A DNA stretch of 64,000 bases from Paenibacillaceae bacterium (GTDB lineage: Bacteria; Bacillota; Bacilli; Paenibacillales; NBRC-103111). The position numbers and the translations under genes were made by a program. Where the stretch lies: NCBI GenBank assembly GCA_029256185.1, contig JAQSYI010000019.1:57699-121698 (forward strand). The letters run 5' to 3'. Below are positions 50,038 to 57,681 of the stretch, in pieces. The notes below the pieces were generated by a model, which saw nothing but the letters and a program-made list of their open reading frames with translations, was not told the DNA's origin and did not search any database. Position 1 is the stretch's first letter; the number at the start of each line of letters is the position of its first letter.

Positions 50038-50188
50038 AGAAAGTATATCATTCGGAGGTAGGAGAGCCCTTTCTCAACAGATCAGACTTCTATGCCGCTT
50101 GCGCGACACCACTGATGAATGAAATGACGGGGTCCTGTGTATTACAGGACAGAAAGTATATGATTTCGAGAAAGGGGATACCTTTCTC
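50038..50188 (+). repeat. Two diverged AGAAAGTATAT units with internal hairpins
   Basis: AGAAAGTATATCATT (50038) and AGAAAGTATATGATT (50151) each lead into a CCTTTCTC segment 30-40 nt later; in the second unit GAGAAAGG-GGATA-CCTTTCTC is a clean hairpin (50168-50188). GTCCTGT-GTATT-ACAGGAC (50132-50150) is another. A related CGCCAGAAAGTTTAA occurs inverted near 47255-47270. No protein gene fits. Confidence 0.45.
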
Positions 50189-50238
50189 CTAAGATCAAGT
50201 GGGTAAGGAGCTGGAAACAAAGGGCGCATGGGAGGATA

Positions 50239-50433
50239 TAACGGAAATTTTTTCCGTTATGAGGACATTTTTCGGTGATTGCCGAGAATTAGCGGAAAAA
50301 ATTTCCGTTAACTCCCAACAAACCAGGTCAAAATGCCTGTTTCGGGGCGTTCAGGAGGGGTTAGCGGAAAAAATTTCCGCTAAATGAGCGAGAAATGATG
50401 AATTTGCAGGGATAGCGGAAAAAATTTCCGTTA
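50239..50433 (+). repeat. Dispersed element B: four 21-nt palindromes
   Basis: Palindromes of 21 nt start at 50239, 50290, 50362 and 50413, spaced 51, 72 and 51. Their consensus is TARCGGAAA-WWW-WTTTCCGYTA; the third copy is perfect (TAGCGGAAA...TTTCCGCTA). The layout resembles that of element A (52, 63, 52) although the sequence differs. After the last copy comes AGGAGTAAGCGGGGCGGG, which reappears inverted beside the solo palindrome at 60690-60710, so the element's right end is likely here. Confidence 0.8.
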
Positions 50434-50471
50434 GGAGTAAGCGGGGCGGGAGCGCCATACGAAAAAGAAGG

Positions 50472-50508
50472 GACCTGACGGTGTTCTTCCGCCAGGTCTT
50501 TCTTTCTT
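50472..50508 (+). terminator. Orphan intrinsic terminator after element B
   Basis: GACCTG-ACGG and CCGC-CAGGTC form a 9-10 bp stem around TGTTCTT, followed by TTTCTTTCTT. No protein gene ends upstream, which suggests that something in 50030-50470 is transcribed. Confidence 0.65.
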
Positions 50509-50563
50509 AACCGATCAGACCTCCCTGCCGCGTGGGCAAGCTGCTGGCCGCGGGTGATGATCA

Positions 50564-50651
50564 TTGCCCCGGAAGCGGGAGCAAAACACCGCAACAGCTA
50601 GCAAAATGCAAGCTGTTGCCCCGGAAGCGGGAGCAGAAGGCCGCAACAGCT
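50564..50651 (+). repeat. Pair of 36-nt direct repeats with a 52-nt period
   Basis: TTGCCCCGGAAGCGGGAGCA... to ...CGCAACAGCT occurs at 50564-50599 and 50616-50651 with only a few changes. GCAACAGCT (50591-50599) can pair with AGCTGTTGC (50611-50619), and each unit is bounded by these inverted arms. A partial copy, AGCTGCTGGCC, lies 72 nt upstream at 50539. The rest of the 49989-50850 gap shows only an AT-rich promoter area. Confidence 0.7.
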
Positions 50652-50850
50652 TTGAACATTTTTCCAAACAGATGTGAAAAATTAATGTCTATCATTCGAC
50701 AAAACCTGTGATCATTATGTGATAAAGCTCTCATTTCCACACATTGCATCATCATCGATGATATACTATGTGCTATACTAATTCGTATATCATAAGCAGT
50801 ATTATCTATGCGGAATGTCCGATTTTTCAATATAGAAAGGAGAGATTCTC

Positions 50851-51384
50851 TTGAAGCTGAAGCCTGTTCCAATTGTGCTGGCTATCGTTCTTTCCGGCTC
50901 CCTGCTGTTTGGCGGCTGGTTCGCCTATCATAGTGTTGCCATGGAGAATCCGTTGAATCAAACCTTGGCCGGTGCTCCCGGTGTAGAGAGCTCGGAAGTA
51001 AAACTCACAGATGACAAAACAGTTTTTCATGTAAAGCTTGGCATAGAGGCAAATGTGCGGGAGATTGTCCATGAGATCCAGAAGAAGAATGCGGAGGTTG
51101 CGGGCAAGCGCGCGGCTGAGATTCGGGTAACAAGCAACACCTCTCCCGAGCTGGATGCTTGGTGGGCGGGCACGCTGTTCGGTGTAGCCCAGGCGATGGA
51201 GACCAGCCAGTACGCCCAAATTCCCGTCACTCTGGAACAGAAGGCCGGAGAGCTTGCCGGGCTCACTGTGCAGACGGAGATGGACGACAGCAATGTGTAT
51301 GTGCGCCTGACAGAAGGAGAGCATGTGAAGTTCATTATTTTGCCGCGCAATCCGGCGAGGATGGGGGTGTGGTCGAATGATTAA
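50851..51384 (+). CDS. Membrane-anchored partner of the FtsH-like protease (unknown)
   Basis: I do not recognise this 177-residue protein. Residues about 5-24 form a membrane anchor after MKLKPVP, and the rest (about 150 residues, mixed alpha/beta) should face outward. TTG 50851 is a good start with AAAGGAGAG 7 nt upstream. Its end overlaps the next gene, a short FtsH-like protease without its own external domain, by 8 nt. The coupling suggests that the two proteins act together. Confidence 0.7.
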   Translation: MKLKPVPIVLAIVLSGSLLFGGWFAYHSVAMENPLNQTLAGAPGVESSEVKLTDDKTVFHVKLGIEANVREIVHEIQKKNAEVAGKRAAEIRVTSNTSPELDAWWAGTLFGVAQAMETSQYAQIPVTLEQKAGELAGLTVQTEMDDSNVYVRLTEGEHVKFIILPRNPARMGVWSND

Positions 51385-52876
51385 GTACGGAAAAGAAATT
51401 GTAATTGGTGTGGTGCCGGTTGTAATTGCTTTCCTGGCTTATGTCGGCCTGAATGTCATCCCCGTTTTGTTTATGGCAGGCATTGTCGCGGCCCTGTTTT
51501 TTATGACCAAGATGCGCAGCGGGGGCGCGGTGACCAATGTAGACCGCAAATCCAAAGCGCGTACCCCCTCCTATTTGACATTTGAAGATATAGGGGGGCA
51601 GGACAGAGCCAAGAACGAATTGAAGGAAGCGCTGGATTTTCTGATCCGTTATGAGGAAATCAAGAAATTGGGCATCCGGCCGCTGAAGGGCATACTGCTG
51701 GAGGGCCCTCCGGGCACAGGCAAAACCCTGATGGCCAAGGCCGCGGCGCATTATACCAACTCCGTATTCGTGTCGGCATCCGGCTCGGAATTCGTAGAGA
51801 TGTACGTGGGCGTGGGCGCCAGCCGGGTGCGGGATCTGTTCAAGGATGCGCGTACCCGGGCGCAGAAGGAAGGCAAGGACAGCGCCATTGTGTTCATCGA
51901 TGAGGTGGACGTGATCGGCGGCAAGCGCGCCGGAGGACAGCAGCGGGAGTATGACCAGACCTTGAACCAGCTCCTCACGGAGATGGACGGCATTCATACC
52001 TCCGAGACTCCCCGCATTCTGATCATAGCCGCTACGAACCGCAAGGAAATGCTGGACAGCGCACTGCTGCGACCCGGCCGGTTCGACCGCCATATTACCG
52101 TGGATTTGCCGGACCGCAAGGGCCGCATGCATATTCTGAACATTCATGCCAAGAACAAGCCGTTGGCCGATGAGGTGGTTCTGGATAAGGTTGCCGACGA
52201 GACTTTCCATTTCTCCGGGGCCCAGTTGGAGAGTGTCATGAATGAAGCCGCTATTTATGCCCTGCGCGACGGACAGGAAAAGATCGGCCAGGGACATCTG
52301 TCTCAGGCAGTGGACAAGGTGATGATGGGAGAACGCTCCGACCGTGAGGCAACGGCGGAAGAGAAGGTTCGGGTAGCCTATCACGAGCTGGGCCACGCCA
52401 TTGCCGCAGAGCTGCTGAAGCCGGGCTCTGTGTCCCAGGTGGCGTTGTCTCCCCGCGGCCAGGCGCTGGGTTATGTACGCCATAATCCCCAGCAGGAGCA
52501 GTATTTGTATACCAAGGAATACATCGAGGAGAAAATCATGGTCTCGCTGGGCGGAGCGGTTGCCGAGGAGATGTTCTACGGCGGGCGGAGCACAGGCTCG
52601 CGCAATGATTTCGAGCAGGCGCTGTCTATGGTGAAGAATCTGATGGACGCGGGTTTGACCCGTCTGGGTATTATCGACCGGGAAATGATGACCAAGGAAG
52701 AGCTGATGAAGGAAAACGCGGCGATTATGGATGACCTGACGGCTCGTACCCGCTCCCTTCTGGAGAAGTACCGTCAAGTATTCGTGAATTCGCTCTCGAT
52801 CCTGCTTCATGAAGAGGTTATGTCCGGTGAACAATTCCGGGCCCTGCTGACCGAACAGCTGAAGCTGGGGGCATAG
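51377..52876 (+). CDS. Short FtsH-like ATP-dependent zinc metalloprotease
   Basis: A 499-residue AAA+ membrane protease, about 140 residues shorter than FtsH. Two hydrophobic segments (about 7-25 and 28-46) follow each other with almost no loop, so the usual external domain is missing. The ATPase part has GPPGTGKT with Lys116, VFIDEVDVIGG, the pore loop GSEFVEMYVGVGASR-like region and the SRH segment ALLRPGRFDRH. The peptidase part has HELGH (His336, Glu337, His340) and the third ligand Asp411 in SRNDFEQAL. Catalytic residues are complete, so it should be active. It is probably a paralogue of the housekeeping FtsH. Confidence 0.88.
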   Translation: MIKYGKEIVIGVVPVVIAFLAYVGLNVIPVLFMAGIVAALFFMTKMRSGGAVTNVDRKSKARTPSYLTFEDIGGQDRAKNELKEALDFLIRYEEIKKLGIRPLKGILLEGPPGTGKTLMAKAAAHYTNSVFVSASGSEFVEMYVGVGASRVRDLFKDARTRAQKEGKDSAIVFIDEVDVIGGKRAGGQQREYDQTLNQLLTEMDGIHTSETPRILIIAATNRKEMLDSALLRPGRFDRHITVDLPDRKGRMHILNIHAKNKPLADEVVLDKVADETFHFSGAQLESVMNEAAIYALRDGQEKIGQGHLSQAVDKVMMGERSDREATAEEKVRVAYHELGHAIAAELLKPGSVSQVALSPRGQALGYVRHNPQQEQYLYTKEYIEEKIMVSLGGAVAEEMFYGGRSTGSRNDFEQALSMVKNLMDAGLTRLGIIDREMMTKEELMKENAAIMDDLTARTRSLLEKYRQVFVNSLSILLHEEVMSGEQFRALLTEQLKLGA

Positions 52877-53268
52877 CAGCAGTGCCTGCGAAGCGGCGTT
52901 TTTGCAGAAACCAATTGTGAATATAATGTCAACAAAAACCGGCTTGAGCCCGCTGCAATGACGTATAAATGAACATTCGGAGGAGTGTGAACTTGCGCTC
53001 TTCCGGTTTTTTTTTGTATCCTTTTATGTATTAAGACGGGTTTTCGTGTCGAAATAGTGAACGTTTCGTCCGTTTCCGTCAAAACTGCTGCAAAAAATGG
53101 TATGATAGCAGTTGGCAGAAAAGTTTTCCGGACTTCCGCGCCGGAGGCTTTTTCTTTGCGAATCGGAACTCCAGGCTTGGACACAATGTTAAGAGGGCTG
53201 CTGGTGGTTCGGTTGGTTAACCCGGGTTATCATTTGTTATTACATAAATACAACAGGAATGGGTGAGA
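52877..53268 (+). other. Intergenic stretch before hbd with promoter-like element
   Basis: No gene is supported. CCGG...CCGG plus TTTTTTTTT near 52937-53015 may end the protease transcript. TATGAT at 53101-53106 could be the -10 of the hbd-ackA unit. A small CCGCGCCGG hairpin with a following T-rich run lies at 53135-53160. None of these is strong. Confidence 0.3.
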
Positions 53269-54144
53269 ATGGTGCAATTTAAACGGATTGGTGTAATTGG
53301 AGCGGGAACCATGGGCCAAGGAATCGCGGAAATGCTGGCGGTCAAAGGTCTGGAAGTGTTCCTGGTAGAGAAAACCCCCGAAAAGCTGGATCAGGCTTGG
53401 GACATGATCGTAGTCAGCCTGGACAAGCAAATCGAGAAGTGGGCTATTACCGTATCGGAGAAAAAGCTGATTCTGTCCAAGATCCATAAGGTATATGCAT
53501 TGGACCGCATTGCAGAATGCGACATGGTAATCGAAACCATCGATGAGGATCTGGAAGCCAAAAATGAGGTTATCCGCAATCTGGATACAATCTGTCCTCC
53601 CCACGTTATTCTGGCAAGCAATACCTCTACGCTTAGCTTGACGCAGTTGGCCGCGGAGACTACCCGTCCTGACCGGGTGATCGGTATGCACTTCCTGCAT
53701 CCGGTAGCCAAGATTGATCTGGTGGAAATCATCCGCGGGCTGAAGACCTCCGAGGAAACTTACCAGTTGACCCGCGAGTTCGTGGAAGAAACGACCGCCA
53801 AGAAGAGCATTCAGGTCTATGAATCCCCCGGATTCGTCACAACCCGTCTGGTCTGTACGCTGATCAACGAGGCACTGCACGTGCTGGCTGAAGGCGTAGC
53901 CTCCCCTGAGGATATCGACTCCGCCATGAGAATCGGCTACGATTTCCATTACGGCCCGCTTGAAATGTGCGACCGGTTTGGTCTGGATGCTGTACTTGCG
54001 GCCATGGAAGGCATGTTCCGTGAATTCGGCGACATCAAGTACCGCCCCAGCTTTTTGCTGAAGCAGATGGTCCGTGCAGGTCAATTGGGTACTAAAGTGG
54101 GACAAGGATTCTTCCGTTACAATAAGGATGGTGACCGTATATGA
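53269..54144 (+). CDS. 3-hydroxyacyl-CoA (3-hydroxybutyryl-CoA) dehydrogenase
   Basis: An NAD(P)-dependent dehydrogenase of 291 residues, the size of single-domain Hbd. It has the nucleotide loop GVIGAGTMGQGIAEMLA, then IETIDEDLEAK, SNTSTLSLTQLA with the catalytic-site serine, GMHFLHPVAKIDLVEII with the catalytic histidine and SPGFVTTRLVCTLINEA. It overlaps ackA by 4 nt, which suggests a fermentative or overflow acetate role linked to CoA esters. The start is uncertain between GTG 53263 and ATG 53269. Confidence 0.9.
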   Translation: MVQFKRIGVIGAGTMGQGIAEMLAVKGLEVFLVEKTPEKLDQAWDMIVVSLDKQIEKWAITVSEKKLILSKIHKVYALDRIAECDMVIETIDEDLEAKNEVIRNLDTICPPHVILASNTSTLSLTQLAAETTRPDRVIGMHFLHPVAKIDLVEIIRGLKTSEETYQLTREFVEETTAKKSIQVYESPGFVTTRLVCTLINEALHVLAEGVASPEDIDSAMRIGYDFHYGPLEMCDRFGLDAVLAAMEGMFREFGDIKYRPSFLLKQMVRAGQLGTKVGQGFFRYNKDGDRI

Positions 54145-55358
54145 AAATTCTAGTTGTAAACGCAGGCAGCTCTTCTCTGAAATACCAGTTGTATGACATG
54201 ACCGATGAATCCGTACTGGCCAAGGGCCGGGTTGAGCGGATCGGCATGGACACTGCCATCTTGGTTCATGAGCCTACGGATAAGCCGGAATTGAAGGAAG
54301 TTTCCGAAATTCTCGATCATAACGTAGCTATCAAGAAGGTTGTCGATGCCCTGCTGCATTCCGAGCATGGTGTTATTGCCGCCATTAATGAGATCGAAGC
54401 CGTTGGCCACCGGATCGTCCAAGGCGGCGACCTGTATTCCGAATCCGTATTGGTTGACGCTGAAGTGAAGAACGGCATCAAGAGCCTGTTCGATCTGGCT
54501 CCTCTGCATAATCCGGCCCATATGATGGGCATCAACGCATGTGAAATTAATATGCCCGGCGTACCGCAGGTAGTGGTGTTCGACACCGCTTTCCATGCTA
54601 CAATGCCGGAAAAGGTGTTCATGTACCCGCTGCCCCTGCGCTTATACAAGAAGCACAAGGTCCGCCGCTACGGCTTCCACGGCACCTCCCACTATTATGT
54701 CAGCCAAGTGGCTGCTTCCATGCTGGACAAGCCGGTTGAGGACACCAAGATCGTTACCTGCCATATTGGCAACGGCGGTTCCGTAACCGCAGTTGTAGGG
54801 GGCAAATCCTATGACACCTCCATGGGCATGACGCCGCTTGAGGGCTTGATGATGGGAACGCGCTGCGGCGATATTGATCCGGCAATCGTGCCTTTTGTCA
54901 TGGGCAAGGAAAGCCTGAGCCTGACCGAAGTGAACTTCATGCTGAACAAGCACAGCGGTCTGCAAGCCATCTCCGGCGGCTCCAGCGACATGCGGGAGAT
55001 CATCGAGGGGATGAATAACGGAGACAAGAGCAGCAAGCTGGCCTATGAAATGTACGAATACCGCATCCGCAAGCAGATGGGAGCTTATATCGCCGGCATG
55101 AACGGTGTGGATGCTATTGTATTTACAGCCGGCGTAGGGGAGAATTCCGCCCCGCTTCGTCTTGACGTTCTGTCGCAGATGACTTGGCTGGGTGTGGAAG
55201 TGGACCCTGAGCTGAACAAGATCCGCAGCGGTGAGCCGCGGCTAATCTCCAAGCCTGAATCCCGGGTCAAGGTCATGGTTATCCCGACGAATGAAGAACT
55301 GGTTATCGCAAGGGATACTCATGTTATCGTCAAGAACTCCTTGGTGAACCATAAATAA
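54141..55358 (+). CDS. ackA: Acetate kinase
   Basis: AckA makes ATP and acetate from acetyl phosphate. The 405-residue protein has VVNAGSSSLKYQLYD, GHRIVQGGD, FDTAFHATMPE, RYGFHGTSHYYVSQ with catalytic histidines, CHIGNGGSVTAV and AFVFTAGVGENSA-like DAIVFTAGVGENSAP. Length favours acetate over butyrate kinase. It starts inside the hbd stop. A close neighbour is asnS, 40 nt on, without a terminator between, so ackA may read into it. Confidence 0.95.
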   Translation: MKILVVNAGSSSLKYQLYDMTDESVLAKGRVERIGMDTAILVHEPTDKPELKEVSEILDHNVAIKKVVDALLHSEHGVIAAINEIEAVGHRIVQGGDLYSESVLVDAEVKNGIKSLFDLAPLHNPAHMMGINACEINMPGVPQVVVFDTAFHATMPEKVFMYPLPLRLYKKHKVRRYGFHGTSHYYVSQVAASMLDKPVEDTKIVTCHIGNGGSVTAVVGGKSYDTSMGMTPLEGLMMGTRCGDIDPAIVPFVMGKESLSLTEVNFMLNKHSGLQAISGGSSDMREIIEGMNNGDKSSKLAYEMYEYRIRKQMGAYIAGMNGVDAIVFTAGVGENSAPLRLDVLSQMTWLGVEVDPELNKIRSGEPRLISKPESRVKVMVIPTNEELVIARDTHVIVKNSLVNHK

Positions 55359-55397
55359 ACAGCAACTATTCCATTTTTCTCGGGGGGATTTTGGAAC

Positions 55398-56693
55398 ATG
55401 GCGGCAAAATGCATGATCCGGGAAGTAGATCAGCATGTCGGCGGCACGGTGCGTATCGGCAGTTGGCTGCATAACGTTCGTTCAAGTGGTAAAATTGTTT
55501 TTCTTCAGTTGCGGGACGGCTCCGGTTATATTCAAGCAGTTGTCGTAAAAAGTGAAGTAGCCGAAGAGGTATGGAATCACGCCAAGGCGCTGACGCAGGA
55601 AAGCTCTCTGTATGTGACAGGAACCATCAGGGAAGAGCCGCGCAGCCAAAGCGGATATGAAATGACCGTTACCGGAATTGAAATCATCCAGATTACGCAG
55701 GATTACCCTATCACTCCGAAGGAACATGGCGTGGACTTCCTGATGGATCACCGCCACCTGTGGCTTCGCAGCCCAAGACAGCGCGCCGTCCTGATTATCC
55801 GCTCTGAGATTATCCGGGCGGTCCAACAGTTTTTTGACGACAGAGGCTTTAAGCTGGTGGACCCGCCCATTCTTACTCCGTCTTCCTGTGAGGGCACAAC
55901 GGAGCTGTTTCATACCAAGTACTTTGAAGAAGATGCGTTCCTGACCCAAAGCGGCCAGTTGTACATGGAAGCTGCGGCAATGGCGCTGGGACGGGTGTAC
56001 TCCTTCGGACCTACCTTCCGGGCGGAGAAGTCCAAGACCCGCCGCCATTTGATTGAGTTCTGGATGATTGAGCCGGAGATGGCTTTCGTTGATCTGGAAG
56101 AGAGCTTGCAGATTCAGGAGCAATTTGTCTCCCATGTGGTGCAGACCGTACTGGCCAACTGCCGCAAGGAGCTTGAGGTGCTGGAGCGGGATGTGTCCAA
56201 GCTGGAGAGAATCACGGCTCCGTTCCCGCGGATCACCTATGATGAAGCCATCAAGTTTCTGCAGGACAACGGTCATGATGTGCCGTGGGGCGAGGACTTT
56301 GGAGCTCCCCACGAAACAGCGATTGCCGAGAGCTACGAGAAACCGGTGTTCATCACCCACTATCCCACCAGCATCAAGGCTTTCTATATGAAGCCGGACC
56401 CGAGCCGTCCTGAAGTTGTGCTGTGTGCGGATATGATCGCGCCGGAAGGCTACGGGGAGATTATCGGAGGCAGCCAGCGGATCGACGATCCCCAACTGAT
56501 GCAGGAGCGGTTCGAGGAGCATGAGCTGTCTGCTGAAGGCTATCAATGGTATATGGACCTGCGCAAATACGGAACAGTGCCTCACAGCGGCTTCGGCCTG
56601 GGATTGGAGCGGACTGTGGCGTGGATCTGCGGACTGGACCATGTGCGCGAGACGATACCTTTCCCGCGCCTGTTGAACCGGTTGTATCCTTAA
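55398..56693 (+). CDS. asnS: Asparaginyl-tRNA synthetase
   Basis: A class IIb aminoacyl-tRNA synthetase of 431 residues, as in B. subtilis. The N-terminal OB-fold binds the anticodon (VRIGSWLHNVRSSGKIVFLQ). The catalytic core has motif 1 near HLWLRSPRQRAVL, motif 2 (FGPTFRAEKSKTRRHLIEFW) and motif 3 (GFGLGLERTVAWI). In B. subtilis it follows ypmB-aspB; here it follows ackA. A terminator separates it from dnaD. Confidence 0.97.
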   Translation: MAAKCMIREVDQHVGGTVRIGSWLHNVRSSGKIVFLQLRDGSGYIQAVVVKSEVAEEVWNHAKALTQESSLYVTGTIREEPRSQSGYEMTVTGIEIIQITQDYPITPKEHGVDFLMDHRHLWLRSPRQRAVLIIRSEIIRAVQQFFDDRGFKLVDPPILTPSSCEGTTELFHTKYFEEDAFLTQSGQLYMEAAAMALGRVYSFGPTFRAEKSKTRRHLIEFWMIEPEMAFVDLEESLQIQEQFVSHVVQTVLANCRKELEVLERDVSKLERITAPFPRITYDEAIKFLQDNGHDVPWGEDFGAPHETAIAESYEKPVFITHYPTSIKAFYMKPDPSRPEVVLCADMIAPEGYGEIIGGSQRIDDPQLMQERFEEHELSAEGYQWYMDLRKYGTVPHSGFGLGLERTVAWICGLDHVRETIPFPRLLNRLYP

Positions 56694-56782
56694 ACTCCAG
56701 CCAACGCAAAGTGCAAGTGATGCTTCGCTGCTCATTCACGGATGCCTTGCGGGAACCCAATAAGATAAAGTGTCTAATTAGG

Positions 56783-56813
56783 AAAGAGCCTTCGAATCAC
56801 GAGGCTCTTTTCC
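56783..56813 (+). terminator. Intrinsic terminator of asnS
   Basis: AAAGAGCC (56783-56790) pairs with GGCTCTTT (56803-56810) and T residues follow. Confidence 0.82.
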
Positions 56814-56846
56814 CATACACAGACCATGAAAGGAGGCTGAAAATTC

Positions 56847-57545
56847 ATGAACAGGGCGACGGACAGCTGGCAGGAAACAGGCGCAGGCGTGCTGGCCGGC
56901 TTAAGGGCAGGATCTGTACCGGTCCCTATGCTGCTTCTGCAAACCTATGCGAAGCTGGATCTTACGGAAGCTGAAGTAATGCTAATGCTTCAACTTATCG
57001 CCTTCAATGAGCGGGAGAAGAAGGATTTTCCTACTCCGGACGAGTTGGCGGAGCGGATGAGCCTGACGGCAGAGAGGGTGGCCGATACCCTGCAGAAGCT
57101 GATGGAGGAAGGGTTTATCGGGATTGACGAGGAGACGGAATCCATTTCGGGAATACGCTTTGAGCGTTACAATCTGGAAGGCTTATGGCAGAGGCTGGCC
57201 ATGGTGTGGGCGATGGAATCCAAGGCGCCGTCTCCGCCGCCGTTGCCCAAAGCACCGGAGAAGCTGAAGGAGCCTCCGAAGGAAAACAGCATCTACGTGT
57301 TGTTCGAGAAGGAATTTGCCCGGCTCCTTACTCCCATGGAGATGGAGACCATCACCGGTTGGCTGGATAAGGACCGTTATCCGCTGGAGCTTGTTCATAT
57401 GGCGTTGAAGGAGGCTGTTTTCGCCGGAAAAATCCATTTCCGTTACATTGACCGGATCCTGCTGGATTGGAAGCGGAATAAGGTCTTTACGCCGGAGCAG
57501 GCGAGGGAGCACACCCAGCGCTTCCGCGGCGCCGCACGCGGATAA
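56847..57545 (+). CDS. dnaD: Primosomal replication protein DnaD
   Basis: DnaD is a Firmicute primosome protein that acts with DnaA, DnaB and DnaI at origin opening. The 232-residue protein has an N-terminal winged helix (PVPMLLLQTYAKLDLTEAEV, LAERMSLTAERVADTLQKL), a proline-rich linker, and the C-terminal DDBH2 domain ending in the YxxIRxxLxxW-like RYIDRILLDWKRNKV. It follows asnS as in B. subtilis. The B. subtilis neighbour nth is not next. Confidence 0.93.
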   Translation: MNRATDSWQETGAGVLAGLRAGSVPVPMLLLQTYAKLDLTEAEVMLMLQLIAFNEREKKDFPTPDELAERMSLTAERVADTLQKLMEEGFIGIDEETESISGIRFERYNLEGLWQRLAMVWAMESKAPSPPPLPKAPEKLKEPPKENSIYVLFEKEFARLLTPMEMETITGWLDKDRYPLELVHMALKEAVFAGKIHFRYIDRILLDWKRNKVFTPEQAREHTQRFRGAARG

Positions 57546-57597
57546 CAAACAGGGAGGGACACAAGGTCTTAATGACCTCGGGTCCCTCCCTGTTTGT
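57545..57597. terminator. Long perfect hairpin after dnaD
   Basis: ACAAACAGGGAGGGAC (57545-57560) pairs with GTCCCTCCCTGTTTGT (57582-57597), 16 bp, with an inner AGGTC-TTAAT-GACCT stem. There is no T-run on either side. It lies between convergent genes and can serve both strands. Confidence 0.65.
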
Positions 57598-57681
57598 AGG
57601 TATCCTATCAAAAAAACATATCCATTACGGTGTCCGAACCGAACCGGGAATTAATGGCCATTCTAACTTAAGTGCCCTCTA

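Noticed and set aside
51335..52834. A 499-codon open frame on the minus strand opposite the FtsH-like gene.
   Set aside because: It has no recognisable domain and no ribosome site, while the plus strand encodes complete protease motifs. It is a codon-usage shadow.
52913..52935. TTGTGA...TCAACAA near 52915 resembles a Rex operator.
   Set aside because: The spacer is 8 nt instead of 6 and the right half is TCAACA, not TCACAA.
52937..53015. A perfect terminator after the FtsH-like gene.
   Set aside because: The CCGG arms are about 65 nt apart, so the T-run alone is not enough to call it with confidence.
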